Source: Heligmosomoides polygyrus polygyrus (taxonomy: Eukaryota; Nematoda; Chromadorea; Rhabditida; Heligmosomidae). From it: a DNA stretch of 64,000 nucleotides. The stretch is taken from NCBI GenBank assembly GCA_947396885.1, contig OX377204.1, forward strand, positions 92,266,728-92,330,727, given 5' to 3'. Position numbers and translations under genes: made by a program. A model generated the notes under the pieces. It was not told where the DNA came from. It ran no database searches and saw only the letters and a list, made by a program, of their open reading frames with translations. Below, piece by piece: positions 1 through 12,257 of this stretch (positions within the stretch are counted from its first letter, which is position 1; every line of letters starts with the position of its first letter).

Positions 1-1984
1 ATAATTTATTGCTAATTAAGGAAATGAGGCTTCCGACTGTAGCAAATTTCGTCTTACCGTTTCTATACCGTGTTTTGATGCATTCTTTATGGGCTGTTTA
101 TGGGCTAAGCTTCAAACAGTTTTTCTAAGCTTGGTTATAACTTTCTCATAAGATAGAATAGTTAAAATCCAGAGAAGTCAATAATTTGATATTTCTGATC
201 AGCATACGGCGCAGTGTGACCCATGTCTAACTACCATCTCTCCAATCGCTTACGTAGTCGCCTCGCACTCGGGTATGATCCACACGCACAGTGGTACTAG
301 ATCGTTCATGCAGCGAGTTGCAGCAGATAATATTTGGTTTTCTAAGATCAGTTGTTTCTGAGAGCCTAATACAGCAAATATCTAAGCTATTTGTAAGGCA
401 TTTAGCACTATTAAAAGAGATGTGTAACACATTTCGACGAGTTTGTTCGGTGATAGCTTACGCTTGCAGCTGCTCCGTAATACTGAAGTCACATTATGTC
501 ACGGTCTCGTTATCTAGTGTAGTTGGAATGAGCGCATTTGACCTGCAGTATGATTAGTGAAATCAACCAAAATGGCATAATACCCTTAGACTTCTATTCT
601 TCTGAGCCAAAGTCGGCATCATGAATGCAAGCGGTTTCTAAGCATTGCATTGTAGACGAACTGTAAACTTAGTAGCGAAATAAATTTACAGAGAAGAACC
701 CTACAAAGGTACAAAGGTACGCGCGCTTCCACTTCTGCAAATCCGTGAAGGTGGAATAGGAGACTCATTTCGACATTTACCCATTTATTTCCTTTTGATA
801 CATCCTCCAAGAGCGTGCGCAGGTGCATTCGTTGGACGAAAATTTATAGAGAGAGGAATCGCATATTTATTAATCATATTTAGCAATTATGTTTATTATT
901 TATGTTTATAGTTAATGTTTCCAATATCACCTGTCCTTCTTTATTCACATATTTATTAGTCCTTTCCCGGCATTAATATACAGTCCCTTGACTTCGTTTC
1001 TCACAAAAGGGATAAAATGCAAGTTATAATATTATTTTACTTTTCAAAAAAAGCTAATTAAGTATTTGGAAAGGTTGCTTACTAATTTTATCTAGATCAA
1101 GAACCTAAAATTCGTCAGTCAATTCAACTTCAAATTCAACAGAAATTTTCACAACAGTATAGGGATAGTAATGATTCTAGCATACACTTTGAGTGTCTTA
1201 TTTTGGAAAAGTCATTGAATTTGCGCGCTTTTAGCATCCACATCGAAAAACAAATCTGGAATGAGCTCTCACACAATATACTTTACATACAGTTAGTTCC
1301 ACTATATATTTACTTCTTAGCTGTATTCTTGCACGCCCTCGACGAGCCACTTTCCGTCTGGTTGTAACTTTCAGATATTTCGACAACTTTTGTACGTTTT
1401 CGATACAGTCAAATTCAGAAACATTTCTTACTAGAAAAATGATACAATTAAATATCCCACATTAAAATATTATCACGTATAAATAAATGTTATCATGTAA
1501 CTATATACTATTCGATACGCTAAGCATAAAAAACACAAATACATAAAACAGTTACAAAAAGGTAGCAGTTCACGTCCTTTAAGCTAAATGGAGCACTTCT
1601 TCATACGTTGTGCACCAACTTATATGCTTAGGGTTAAGGAATTATATATAAGTTAATCTAATGCATTACATAATAAATAAGCAATGTTGTGTTTGTACAT
1701 GTACAGAAAATATTAACAAAAAAGCAAATAACAATACACTTTCATGTTTTCAATAATTCATTGGTAAATGATAGCTTGGTACTAGTGTGCTTATTAGCGT
1801 ATCCCACTTAATTTTGCTCAATATAGGTATATTGGAGATAATCTGTCACGAGAGGGATGAATATCACAGTGGTTTTTTGCAGATGTGTCTTATAACCCCG
1901 TTATATTAACCAAGGAAAGGTCTCAGGTGTAGGTCTGAACGAGTGAAATGGATAGTACTATGATGATTCGTTTTTGCTGAGTCC
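1..1984. other. AT-rich stretch without recognised gene
   Basis: I see no convincing exon, RNA gene or transposon domain here. The only open frames are short and have no coding character. The sequence is AT-rich with many homopolymer runs, as in nematode intergenic or intronic DNA. Confidence 0.5.
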
Positions 1985-2960
1985 TTGAACTAAAAGAGCT
2001 ACCCAGCTAAAAGAGGGCCCCCGAAGGTGGAGAAGGTGCTAGGCCAGGTGTTTGACTCCCGTGCAACGCATTATTTGGCTTTTTTTTTCATAACCGCTGC
2101 CTCTTTGACCAATTTGCTTCCTCCACTTCTCGTACACATTTATGTAACACTAAATTGTCAAAATGGTCAGATTCGTGATCAACACTCCAGATCCGTGATT
2201 AACACCCCATGATCTCGACAGCTCTAGTTACCCGTACCTGCTTTAACCTGTCGTAATCGGCATACATTTTAAAACAGATGTCAGATTCGTAATCAGCAAC
2301 CCAAAATAACCCCCTCGGGAGATTTGGGCCAAAAAAATTTCAAACTCTCCTCGACCTCTGGAGTCGTGAAAGTACAATAGTGCTTTGATGGTGGTTTGAA
2401 TCAGCCTACTTCCTACACATTTCCTTCACATTTATTTCACTCTAAAATGTCAAATAAAAGCTTTTTTGAGCTGTGCTTCACTCACTTCTCTTATTTTTTG
2501 TATTATACAACGTTTTGTACTTTTCAGCGAATGTCAAACAGTGACTTCACAGCAGGTACGGGTTACCAGGTACGGATGACTAGGGTTGCCGAATTCGTAA
2601 TCGATTTTGTTCAGACTTCTCCCAGGAGGGTTATTTGGAGCGCTAGTCACGAACCTGACATTCGCTTTTGAAATTTCGGCTGATTACGGTAGGCAACAGA
2701 AGGTACGGGTGACTAGGGCTGACGAGGTCACAGGGAAATCTAACGAATCTGACCCTTTTGACAATTTAGAGTGAAATAATGTGTAGTAGATGTGTAGGAT
2801 ACAAATTGGTGATAGAATCAGCTGTTATGAAAAAAAGCAAAAATTGTGCATTGTACGGGAGTCGAACATCTGGCCTAGGCACACTTGAAGCAGCCCCGCA
2901 CCCTGCTGGGCCACCGACTCGCATGCTGCCGATCCTTTCGCCGCTTCCCATACAACTGCG
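1985..2960. mobile_element. Element A: near-palindromic long-inverted-repeat element with tRNA-like arms
   Basis: The left half (about 2029-2338) is matched in inverted orientation by the right half (about 2598-2890), so almost the whole unit can fold back around a loop of about 250 bases. Each arm begins with a tRNA-like segment: GTTTGACTCCC near 2049 on + and GTTCGACTCCC near 2858-2868 on -. Each is followed within about 25 nt by a T run that could act as a Pol III terminator. Further in, both arms hold a block reading GGTTATTTGG...TCACGAA.CTGACAT, which recurs twice in element C near 50.6-50.8 kb. No transposase is visible, so the unit is probably non-autonomous. Outer boundaries are approximate because the ends have diverged. 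Confidence 0.6.
2850..2921 (-). other. tRNA-like unit in right arm of element A
   Basis: Read on the minus strand, an A-box-like TGGCCCAGCAGGG lies near 2901-2913 and a B-box-like GTTCGACTCCC near 2858-2868. A T-rich run follows downstream. The diverged mirror copy in the left arm keeps the B-box-like part near 2049. It is not a clean cloverleaf, so I treat it as tRNA-derived and not as a functional tRNA gene. Confidence 0.5.
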
Positions 2961-3333
2961 CGCACGCATGCACGTGGACACGTGCTGGCGGTGCGCTACT
3001 GCACCCCCGACTTACGAGGAAGGTCAAAGAGGTCACCGTGGAGTTTCTCAAAGCGACCTATATAGGGTTGTAGGGCGTTGTCTGGGAAGCACCATAGTGG
3101 TTTCCAAATTTCCTGCGGACCTCTGGGTAGGTCAAAAATTGTAAGAAAAACTGTACCGCTTCAGTGCGGGCCGATAACGCAAAACTGACGCCTGGGATAC
3201 CCTTGTCGTGCCCACAAATAGTCCTGCAAAAGGTTTGGAGCTTCAATCATTGCTAGAACCTAGGAATTGATTAATTCCTAATTGAGGCGAGACGGCGCAT
3301 TAACGGGAGGCGCGCGCCACTAGGGCGCAAGCG

Positions 3334-3400
3334 GTTGGATGGCCGAGTGGCTAGCGTGGCGGACTTGCGGGAGAAATGTCGAAGGTTCTATTCCGGCGGT
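3334..3400 (+). other. tRNA-like (Leu/Ser-type) unit in left arm of element B
   Basis: The segment contains TGGCCGAGTGGC (3340-3351), a good Pol III A box as in class II tRNALeu/tRNASer, and GGTTCTATTCC (3384-3394), a near-consensus B box. Spacing and internal sequence resemble a tRNA. It lies inside the inverted repeat and points towards the centre. It is probably a tRNA-derived promoter module and not a decoding tRNA. Confidence 0.6.
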
Positions 3401-3617
3401 GTGGTTTCTGCATTGCTGGGCGCACATCTTTGCTCTTGCCACCGTAAAGTGCTTTTCTGTCACGACTAGGTGTCATATTCGATTTCCAACCCTGATTTCA
3501 ACCTTCTGTGATACGTTCCTGCCACTATAAGAAGGTTTGATGCCGACCAGTGACCGCATTGAGGAAACGATCCACTAGGCTCCTGCAAAATCCATCATCC
3601 GGAGAATTCATGAACAT

Positions 3618-4007
3618 GTGCTCCACTTCCGTCCGGATTTCAACTGCTTCTCAAGAGTTAATATTTTGAAGGTAATCATGAATCGTCTCGGACCAGCTCA
3701 CTTCATGTTTAAATTTTTAAGGCAATTTTCAAGGCACCCGTCCTTGCAGGTGGTCAGTCAGACGTATAAGCAATTCTGCGCTCCGGTATTCCGAAGGTAC
3801 TTTGCGTACGCGTGGGTGGCAGCTGGATATATGGACACGCATCCGGGGCACTTCTCAACACCGGCGGACTACGCCTTCGATGAAGTGCCTGTCGACACGT
3901 CTGGCCAGGAAGCTTCCGGCTGCTCTTCCCCGACATTTATCCGCTGCTGCTGGTGTCAGAAGCTGCTTTGCTTCGCGTGTTTTATAGAACGTTACCACAA
4001 CTGTTAA
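3618..4007 (+). CDS. Small protein with C-terminal cysteine-rich module, centre of element B
   Basis: This is a 129-codon open frame in the non-repeated centre of element B. The last 66 residues, from TAC at 3807, start YAWVAAGY and contain an HPG..STP motif. They end in a cluster arranged C-x2-C-x4-C-x2-C-x5-H-x-C, a plausible metal-binding knuckle. A homologous stretch occurs at 60285-60527 in element D, with about two thirds identical residues by hand count and several synonymous third-position changes, which argues for past coding selection. The function is unknown. The layout loosely recalls the cysteine-rich C-terminal domain of piggyBac-type transposases, but no DDE core is visible. 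The upstream 63 codons may be non-coding, with the module being a terminal exon of a longer lost gene. Confidence 0.45.
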   Translation: MLHFRPDFNCFSRVNILKVIMNRLGPAHFMFKFLRQFSRHPSLQVVSQTYKQFCAPVFRRYFAYAWVAAGYMDTHPGHFSTPADYAFDEVPVDTSGQEASGCSSPTFIRCCWCQKLLCFACFIERYHNC

Positions 4008-4171
4008 ACAGTTTATTGCATATTAATTAGCGTGACTTGTGTTTTGAAGTAGAATCGTATCACAGAAGGTTGAAATCAGGGTTAGAAATCGAATATGACA
4101 CCTAGTCGTGACAGAAAAGCACTTTACGATGGCAAAAACGGAAGATGTGCGCCCAGCAATGCAGAAACCAC

Positions 4172-4238
4172 ACCGCCGGATTAGAACCCTCGACCTCTCT
4201 CCCGCAAGTACGCCACGCTAACCACCCGGCCATCCAAT
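4172..4238 (-). other. tRNA-like unit in right arm of element B
   Basis: This is the mirror copy of the left-arm unit. On the minus strand it reads TGGCCGGGTGGT (near 4221-4232) and GGTTCTAATCC (4178-4188). Both boxes are kept, and the unit again points to the element centre. Confidence 0.6.
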
Positions 4239-4717
4239 CACTGGCGACCCCGTGGCTCGCGCCTCCCGTGAATGCGCCGTCTCGCTTCAATTAGGAATTA
4301 ATCAATTCCTAGGTTCTAGCAATGATTGAGGCTCCAAACCTTTTGCAGGACTATTTGTGGGCACGACAAGGGTATTCCAGGCGTCAGTTTTGCGTTATCG
4401 GCCCGCACTGAAGCGGTACAGTTTTTTGCCATTTTTGACCTACCCAGAGGTCCTCAGGCAATTTGGAAACCACTATGGTGCTTCCCAGACAACGCCCTAC
4501 AACCCTATATAGGTCGCTTTGAGAAACTTCACGGTGACTTCTTTGACCTTCGTCGTTAGTGGACCCGTAGCTCCTTTGGTTCAAGGACTTAGCAAAAACG
4601 AGGCATGTTTTTGTACTATATGAAGGGTGGTATCCTTGCAGTACTATCCACTTCCCCCGTTCAGACCTACGCCTGAGACCCTTCCCTGGTAAGTTCGAAT
4701 CGTCCAGAGCTTTGTGA

Positions 4718-4945
4718 AACTCAGCTCATCCAAGCCTTCCATTCCTCTGAGGGCGGGGAGTAGGTACTAGACTGGTCTGTAAAGGATAAAACACGATGTG
4801 ACTTGTTCATCGATTGGCCACCGCAGGTGATTGTACAGGGCAAGTACGCATTAAAATCACCTCCATGACATTCCGCAGAAGTAGAACGTGCATATCCCAA
4901 AGGGGAAGGATTGACGCAATCACTTACCCGTTTATCTTTTAATAT
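4718..4945 (+). mobile_element. Degenerate copy of the tRNA-headed SINE
   Basis: The body matches the window's main SINE: CCAAGCCTTCCAT, ACTTGTTCATCG.TTGGCCACCGCA, TACGCATT and GAAGTAGAA, ending ATCCCAAAGGGGAA. The tRNA head is missing or unrecognisable, so this is an old 5'-truncated insertion. Confidence 0.7.
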
Positions 4946-5232
4946 ACATGCTATATCCAACGTGCGTAGGAAATCAGAAAACGTGCAGAAGACGTCGTAG
5001 GGGAGGGGAATGAGGGTGTGGTAAGGGAGGACCAGTATTTCCTCACAATATCATTCAACGGTGTCAGGTTTCTAAATACGTACTACAGACGTCGTGACAC
5101 GTGAGTCGAGACTCAGTGTCACATGTGTATGCTTATCTCTCACTCCTTTCCTTGCGGAGCACATAGGTAAGAAAGTATTAGCGGAGAGGGGAAGGGAGGA
5201 GGTAAAGAGAGTGACTATGGGATTCGGAGGAG

Positions 5233-5560
5233 TATTAGGTTGTCCCATAATCTCTCGCCGTTTTTTTTTCAACGATTCATTGCGTATTTCGCTGGCGGTT
5301 TCTTGCATAGCGCTATACGGCATTCGAAAGCAAATGATTTGCTCTATCGGAACCCATATTGCTTGTCTTTTTATCCTCAATTTTATCAATTTTTAGGTCA
5401 TTAAAGTGAAAAAGTGAAAAAGTGGCGCAGTTGTTCTCTCCGCTTAGGTTTGGAATTTTTTGCACAGCTTTTCATAGCGTTTGGAAGTCAATGTTCTGGA
5501 CTACAAGAATACGTGTTGGCGCCATTTGCTCATTCGTCCCTTATTGATTTTTAGTTCATC
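5233..5560 (+). mobile_element. Mariner-derived non-autonomous element (left end)
   Basis: The segment starts TATTAGGTTGTCCCATAATC, a classic mariner terminal sequence after a TA. It continues with motifs shared with 22109-22480 (TTGCAT.GCGCTATAC and a CATTAAAGTG segment). No transposase frame survives. Confidence 0.55.
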
Positions 5561-5639
5561 AAATTGGGAAGTCCGACTTTTCCGTCCGAATTTATAACGA
5601 CGGCTCCTGCTCGGGGGTGGACTTTTTTGCTAAGTGTTA

Positions 5640-5872
5640 CATGTCGTTTGGAAGAGGATGTTTTGCTCAATAAGAATTTGGCCGCGTTTATTGGCTCATG
5701 CTCATTCCTGTCGAATATCAACAAAATTTCACAAAGAGGAAATCTTCACCAACAACTCCTTCTCCTTGTTCCGTTGTTGATATTCTACGGAAGTCAGCAT
5801 AAGCCAATAAACGCGACACAAATTCTTATTTCTTTCTTTATTCTTTATTATTGAGCAGGACATCCTCTTCGG
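5640..5872. repeat. Short fold-back repeat
   Basis: The sequence at 5650-5705 (GAAGAGGATG, GCTCAATAAGAATTTG, CGCGTTTATTGGCT) is repeated inverted at about 5795-5872. The right arm carries an extra TTTCTTTATTC insertion. No coding content was seen. Confidence 0.6.
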
Positions 5873-6535
5873 AACCTCCGAACGGATACGAAGAGCGTCG
5901 TCATATCGTTCGTTCAAGGCTTTCATGAAGAAGTACGGCCGACGCGTTGGTGGGCGTCGTGGTGTTCTCTTGACATCCCGCGGAATCCAGTCGGTAACGG
6001 CTCTCGTCCAGCGGGTGTCTGCGAAGCGCATCAGTGGCCGGCTCACCTAGTTTTCGACGACTTCTCCACGCGACAGCGTCTCTGATCTTGGAACGTCGGC
6101 GAAGCTCGGAACTCTGGAGGCCTTCTCACTTGCGTGAGTCGTGTCACTCCGAGCATCGTCCTCTCGATTTCACGCTGCGCGACGCTGATCGCGTGTTCAT
6201 CCTGCTTTCGTATAGCCCAGGTCTGTGAGGCGTATGTTAGGGCAGGAAGAACGGTGGAGTCGAATAGGTGGGCACGGAGTCGGACGTTCTTCGCCTTCTT
6301 CCAACTTCCTCGACGCTCTTGAAGACTCCTCAAGTTGCTCGTTTCCTCCTGCTCAGTTCTGGCGCTAGGTCTTTGGCCATATTGACTTCGCGACCCAGAT
6401 ACACGAACATGGAGCATTCGGAGACGTCGTTTTCGTTGAGCGAGAATGGGGCATCAGAAACTTGTCCATTTCTCATGAACATCGTCTTCGTAAGATTCAT
6501 CCGCAGTCCAACGTTCCCACATAGTATAGTTGTGC
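5873..6535 (-). pseudogene. RTE-type LINE reverse transcriptase, C-terminal remnant
   Basis: On the minus strand, broken frames give recognisable RTE C-terminal motifs. In order they are a GLRMNLTKTMFM segment just after the RT core, YLGREVNM, LRAHLFDSTVLPALTYASQTW, and the terminal region with MRFADTRWTRAVTDWIPRDV. Frameshifts separate the pieces, so the copy is dead. It is 5'-truncated near 6535, where the AATTCGAA minisatellite begins. It belongs to a different RTE subfamily from the intact element at 35.2-38.3 kb. A related fragment lies at 54.4 kb. Confidence 0.8.
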
Positions 6536-6539
6536 CCGA

Positions 6540-6735
6540 ATGCATATCCGAGCACTCGAATTCGAATAATTCTATTCGAGTTTGAATAATATGCGACTTT
6601 TGAATGTATTCGAATTCGAATGATCGAAAAATCGCGATTTTCAAATGTATTCGAATTCGAATGCTCGAAACACTCGTGTTCGAATGCTCAAATTCAAATG
6701 TTCGAAACATTCACATTTGAACGTTCGATTGCAAC
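6540..6735. repeat. 41-bp AATTCGAAT minisatellite, locus 1
   Basis: Diverged tandem copies of a 41-bp unit starting TTCGAATTCGAATGATCG and carrying an internal TCGAAAAATCGCGATTTTC palindrome. The same unit is found again at 19055-19315. Confidence 0.8.
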
Positions 6736-8126
6736 GAAATCTGCGATCAAACAAAATAATCTTCTTTCCTGCTTCAAGCATCCCACGAGCAAATAATTTA
6801 CGCGCAAATCAGAGAAGTGTGCGCCTTCTTCGCGAACTCAGGGGCCGTAGGTTCTTCGAGCCCAGAACCAGGCTAGGGAAGGGACTGGTTGTGTGCCATC
6901 TGAGCTGCTCGTGTGGAAACTGCCTTCGTTGTTCAGGGGAAGTACGCAGCTGGGTTCTGCGCTCTTCGAGCGCAGAAACGCATACAGGTGGAGAATGCGC
7001 AGAAAATGCCAGCGAATTATGTAGACGTCAAAGACCTCTCAAATCTCAATCATTCAGTTGAAATGCGAAAATCCCACAACTCAGGAGAAACGAACTCCAC
7101 GACCTCCCTCTCATGAAGCAACGACACTTTCCACTGCCCTCAACCCGCTTGACGGCAGTGCCATCACAGGCGTACAAGACATCGATTGAATGCCCACATG
7201 AAGATCACCAAACACACCCTCTCGTGCAATGGATTCCGTCAGGTGTTCGCGGTGGAGCACGTTTGTGCAGCGCACAGTTGCACCATTCCTAATAGAGTGA
7301 ATTCCACGCACCTTTGCCTATCCTCCTTTCGTAATTGTTCCTAGTCATACTTCTTGTAATAAAGTCTGCGGTACAATCCTAGTTGGAAGGAACCTACTCG
7401 GTTGCTCCTCCCCATTATGCTTGCCTTCCCCTTCCCTCCTACCGTTTAAGTTCATCGAAACATTAGACATGCGTCACACTATGAAACGGTCACTGAGCTA
7501 TCCAGAAAATGCAGGGAAGGGGTGGAAGGGATCTACTGAACTCATACGCGGGTTAGACGACGTTACGAAACGTCACCTGAATTCCTAGACACGTCATCAA
7601 CTTAGGAGGTACGTAACCAGGGGTGGTTTTCTTTTATCGCTGCGGGTGGTTTTCCTTCATCTCTCAGTATGTGAAAACCTGATAACACATCTGGAATTAT
7701 AAACGGTAAGGGTTATGCGTCAGTGGCAGGTCTTAATGGCCGTTAATTTTAAATGAGGGTTAGAGGGGTGGCGAGAGACGAAATGTGTTACTCCTTTAAT
7801 GTTCCGTACAAGATTGCTCACAGTGGCTTGAATATGCAGTATAAAAGAAAGCGAAAGCCAAAGGACGGGGAATGAGGAAGCTGCCATTTATGGAAAGGAT
7901 CTGATAACGCCGTTGAAGCATTACTTTTTACAACCTATCCTCAGAGATGCAGAACGTTCATTCTCTACGCTGAAAACAGTGATGCAAGCTTCTGGGACTA
8001 ACACTGGAGCGGAAAAGAGTTTGGAAGATACGAGCGGAATATCAGTTACAATTGCATTGGGAGCCTATTTGCCTAAAATTTAAATTTTGTAATATTTACA
8101 TTGGGATCGAACGAACCGTTTGCTGC
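6736..8126. other. Stretch without recognised gene
   Basis: No frame shows a conserved domain, and no SINE or MITE end was recognised. Confidence 0.4.
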
Positions 8127-8134
8127 AATGCCAT

Positions 8135-8173
<39 letters not shown>

Positions 8174-8174
8174 T
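8127..8174. repeat. (TTTA)n microsatellite
   Basis: About twelve TTTA units. In minus orientation this is TAAA-type sequence, the sort of tail seen on the CR1-like element at 59.9 kb. It may mark the 3' end of the minus-strand CR1 remnant that follows. Confidence 0.85.
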
Positions 8175-10430
8175 GCGCCCACGGAGGGCACGTAAATTTC
8201 AGTGATTCAAGGCTTAACAACAAGAGAAAGAACGCATTAGGGCAAGGCAAATAAAAACGATTAAAACTAGTCAAAAACGAAAAACGACCAAACAAAATAA
8301 AGGACTATGTACATTTATGGAACGCTGAAATGTAATATTAGTCCTGCGCTTAAAAACAAGTACTAGTTGGGAGATGAAGGAAATCACTAGCCCAATGGAC
8401 CGAATCGGTTAACGTGTCTTAACACAATGACCTTTAGTCAAGGTTTTTTACCCATGCTTTCCCGGGAACTAGGTCAGAATATCCTCCATGATCTCACAAA
8501 ACGTCTGTGGCGTGTAATCTGAGTGCAGGCGAAAGGTGATCGAGAAGAGAGAAAAATGTCAGACCGGCAGCAACCCGTGATGGACGAATATCATACAGTT
8601 CAAAGCGATAGGTGAAGCCCTCTCCTCGGTAGAGGCTCCTAGGGCGTGACCACGCTTGAGCACAGGTGTAGGCAACGCACATTCAGAACAACGCCTACTG
8701 CTCTTATAAAGACGAGATGGTCGGCAGAGAGCTGAAGGGAAAGAAGACTGTTGCCGTACCATTTAAAAGGAGAGCCCGCCTAGGCCGAAACAAACATGAG
8801 TCGCAATAGGAGAAGCCCTTCCCACAGGACGTGGCTCCTAAGGACTCGACCTGGTTGTGACACAGGATGAAACCGGTCAGTGGTGTAACCCTTGTAGGGA
8901 CACAGTCTAGAAAATAAACAACGTTGGGAAGGAGACTGGGTTTAATTCACTCAACAAGCAAGGAGATTGGAAGAGGAGCATAGGCAGGTCACGCTCACGG
9001 AAAAGCCACGAGTTTAGAGAATCAAAAGATAATACGACCCGGACCAGTTGGGCGAACAGTTTGAACAGGTCTACAGGAATACTAGGAGACATCTGGAATT
9101 CCAAGAGAACTTAAGATATCAATCTTCTTTGTAGGTTGTTTGAACTGTGAAGATTTTGCGCAAGACAGAACTGACACGGGCAGACTTTCAAGCCATTTCG
9201 TAGTACCAACAAAAAACGAGTTTATACGCAGTCCTTTTTGAAATGGATCCAGCTTGTAGTTGTATACGTTGAAACGACTTCTCCTGCCATTCGTCCAATA
9301 TTTCGACAAGCTCAGGCAAATCTCCCCTCTGAGGATCTTGAATGCATGAAGTAGGTCTGAAACAATTCTACGATAGAAAAGACTTTTCATGTTGAGTACT
9401 TTAAGCCTTACCGTATACTCGTGAATGCTCGACGCACATCCATCATTGCCAAACGCTCTGTAGTACAACAACCTAGTGAAGGTCTTTTGGACTCTTACCA
9501 GCGCTTGAATATCTTTAGTCAGATGAGGACTCCAAACAGGACTACACTAATCAACTACAGGTTTTGTACAGCTACAACCAAATGCTTACATCAGAACAGT
9601 GGATGTTTCGAAATAATGGATGAACTAGGCTAAGTCCCTTTTTAGCAATCTCCTGAACCTGATTTGACCACCAAAGGCCTTTAGAAAGAAGCACGCCAAT
9701 GTCCACCACCTGATCGCTGGGGAAAGAGGAGTGCTATCTGGAAATCTTATTTCCAACGGGGAGGAGTTTAGCGAGAAAATATGACTTTTCTTTGTATTTA
9801 AAGGCAATGACCATTCCTTAGACCAAGTACTCATATTCGGCATCGCTTCATTCAACAACGTGTAAACTCCTCTGACTCACTGGTTTCGTATGAAATGTAG
9901 ACCTTAACGTCATCGGCGAAAGCCACAACCGAAATTCTGGGATCCGTCTTGAGATAGCTTGGTAAATCATAGGTGTAAATGAGAAACAGGATCGGTGATA
10001 AACTGCCGTCCTGGGGGGCTTCCAATGGACGGTTTCTGCGCATTGACAAGTGGTTTCCTACTCTCACGCTTAATTTCCATCCGGAGAGATAAGACTCAAA
10101 TCATTGCAGCATCTGACTACGAACTCCCACACTGTCTAGCTTAGCAAGAAGGCGATGTTGGATGGCCTACTTTATCGAATTCCTTGCTAAAATCAAAGTA
10201 GATGATATTCACTTTCTTGCCATTGTTAATATACACGAATTAGTACAGTCTCCTAGCTGGGTACATGTACGCTCTAAGCAGGAATCCGTGGTGTTCCACG
10301 GGTATGCACTTGATCTTGGTGATCAACTCTAGCAGCAACTGATCAATCTCTTCTTGACAATTCTCTCCATAATTTTCAAAGGGTAAAAAGTATACTAATG
10401 GAGCGGAAGTCGGCGACCTTCGAAGCACTG
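8175..10430 (-). pseudogene. CR1/jockey-like LINE remnant
   Basis: Reading right to left on the minus strand, broken frames give FDFSKEFDKVGH (RT motif, about 10180), then GSLSPILFLIYTYDLPSYL and VVAFADDVKVY (the catalytic FADD box, about 9900-10010). WSKEWSLPLNTKKSHIF follows (about 9800), and then a C-terminal segment with KVLNMKSLFYRRI (9082-9471). That is the order of a CR1-clade reverse transcriptase. Several stops and shifts separate the parts. The region 8175-9081 has no recognisable coding and may be the 3' untranslated part before the TTTA tail. The 5' part is lost near the assembly gap. Confidence 0.75.
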
Positions 10431-10451
10431 CTAGTTTTAGGGATGGGAGTG

Positions 10452-10651
10452 NNNNNNNNNNNNNNNNNNNNNNNNNNNNNNNNNNNNNNNNNNNNNNNNN
10501 NNNNNNNNNNNNNNNNNNNNNNNNNNNNNNNNNNNNNNNNNNNNNNNNNNNNNNNNNNNNNNNNNNNNNNNNNNNNNNNNNNNNNNNNNNNNNNNNNNNN
10601 NNNNNNNNNNNNNNNNNNNNNNNNNNNNNNNNNNNNNNNNNNNNNNNNNNN
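10452..10651. other. Assembly gap (200 N)
   Basis: Exactly 200 unknown bases, so the length is probably nominal. The right edge coincides with the end of one arm of an inverted repeat, which may be why assembly failed here. Confidence 0.99.
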
Positions 10652-10887
10652 CTACCCCTTGATGTCCATTACCGCCCGCTCGACATCTTCACACCTCTTA
10701 AGGACACCAAATAGCCCGGTACGTCATCGACCCTTCCTCAAGCCATTGCTCCGCTTCCGCAACCACAAAGTCTTGGACGCTCTTGAATGTTTGAAGCTAG
10801 TAAACTTGAACACACCTCCAACTCCTTTGAGGCGAATCTCGTGGTCATGTGCTCATCGCAGTCCCTTGCACTCTTCCACGCTTATTT
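10652..10887. repeat. Left arm of gap-bounded inverted repeat
   Basis: This is the reverse complement of 12428-12661 with few differences. The match runs from the first base after the gap (CTACCCCTTGATG) to CACGCTTATTT. The repeat class is unknown. Confidence 0.85.
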
Positions 10888-12257
10888 CTTCCTAGCGTTA
10901 TCCATTTAATGCAAAGCCTGAGTTTTTTATTATTAAAGAAGTTGTGGTGGAAATCGGAAGTACCTCGGCGCGTGACTCTACGTAAGCTGGACTACAGTCC
11001 ATCTCACTACGTCCATCCAAAAATTGTGTTTGTTAGATTTGCTGGTTTTGTTTTGGTTAAGTTTGGTATAACTGTTTTATATTTCTACGCACTGTGGCGT
11101 GAGCGTCGCAGTCAGCAGCTTGCTGCATCCCAGTTGAGTAGTTCGAAGTTTGTCTATTCCAAAAGCAGGTTCGTAGAAGTAGCCCCGCAGTTGGCAAGAA
11201 GTTCGGTTTCCGTTCTCGTCATTGAGTCCTACAACCAGTCATCCAATGGAGAACTGGTGCTGTAATTATTCGAAAGGAGAATGAAGTTCAGCCGACTTCC
11301 TGAAGTTCTTTAGAAGTACAAAGATGCGGCTCGAATTGCCCCACGATACGTTGTAGCGACAAAATGCGTGCGATCAGAAAAATATCTTATACGAAATGAG
11401 ATCTTTTGCTGTAGAGGTCCTGTGCAGCTGTTTTTTAGCTGACAACGTAGCGGACCTTTTCACGACGTTAGAGATTGTAGGATGCAGCGGGTTCAGGTGC
11501 CAGATGAAGAGCAAAATATTGAGCCCCCTTCGTGTGGGCGCGTCAGTCGGAGGAGGCGCCTACTGTCCCACCCGAATCGGATTGGTGCATCCGAATCAAG
11601 GTACGGTTCGCGTCTATCAGACCAACGAAGACTTTTGTCCCTCTGAAATTTGCGAGCTGGTAGCGGACTTGTTTGAGAAGACAAGGCACTGAATTCTATA
11701 TCGAGTGGTCATCTCAATTTGTTGCAGCAAAGCAAAGCTCACACTTCAAGTAAAATGCATGGCGCAGCAGAAAGAAGCTAACTTACGCAGGCCTTTACTT
11801 TTTACAACTTATGAACTCTGCCTTGTGCTATATCTAGTTATTCGAGATTATGTATAGAAACACTTTGTGAAAAATACCTGCAAATTTGGTGCAACGTCGT
11901 CTTCAGATTACTTTGCATTCAGTCCTGCACCTTTCGCCTTTAAATTCTCAAATAAATCTCAATTACTGATTTACCTGTTACTCACTTATAAGAGAAAAAT
12001 GGATATAAATGGGTCTAGGGTAGTTAGTTCACGGGGGTTCAAGAGAAAGTTGTGTATAGCCCTTCACGTGCTTTATTCCAACGAGAACGATCTCTTTTCC
12101 AGTGTCCGTCATCCGTATCTGGACTACGACTGTTGGAAAAAAGTAGAAGGTAGTTCTCTAGGAATACTGAACCTCACACCTATCTGTAGCAGTCTTTGCT
12201 TTCTATTCAGGACACTGTTAGACAAATGCAACTCAAGACAAAAAGTACAAAATAAAG
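10888..12257. other. Spacer between inverted-repeat arms, no recognised gene
   Basis: Open frames of up to 150 codons occur, but none shows a recognisable domain. No clear exon could be supported. Confidence 0.4.

Larger units (their letters stand above)
3015..4555. mobile_element. Element B: 1.54-kb element with ~500-bp terminal inverted repeats and TTA flanks
   Basis: Positions 3015-3516 are mirrored by 4054-4555 with high similarity, giving about 500-bp terminal inverted repeats around a 537-bp centre. Both sides are flanked by TTA (3012-3014 and 4556-4558), which looks like a 3-bp target duplication of the kind made by PIF/Harbinger or CMC transposases. Each arm contains an inward-facing tRNA-like unit. 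The centre holds a 129-codon open frame ending in a cysteine-rich module also found in element D. No DDE transposase domain was recognised, so the superfamily is unresolved. Confidence 0.7.
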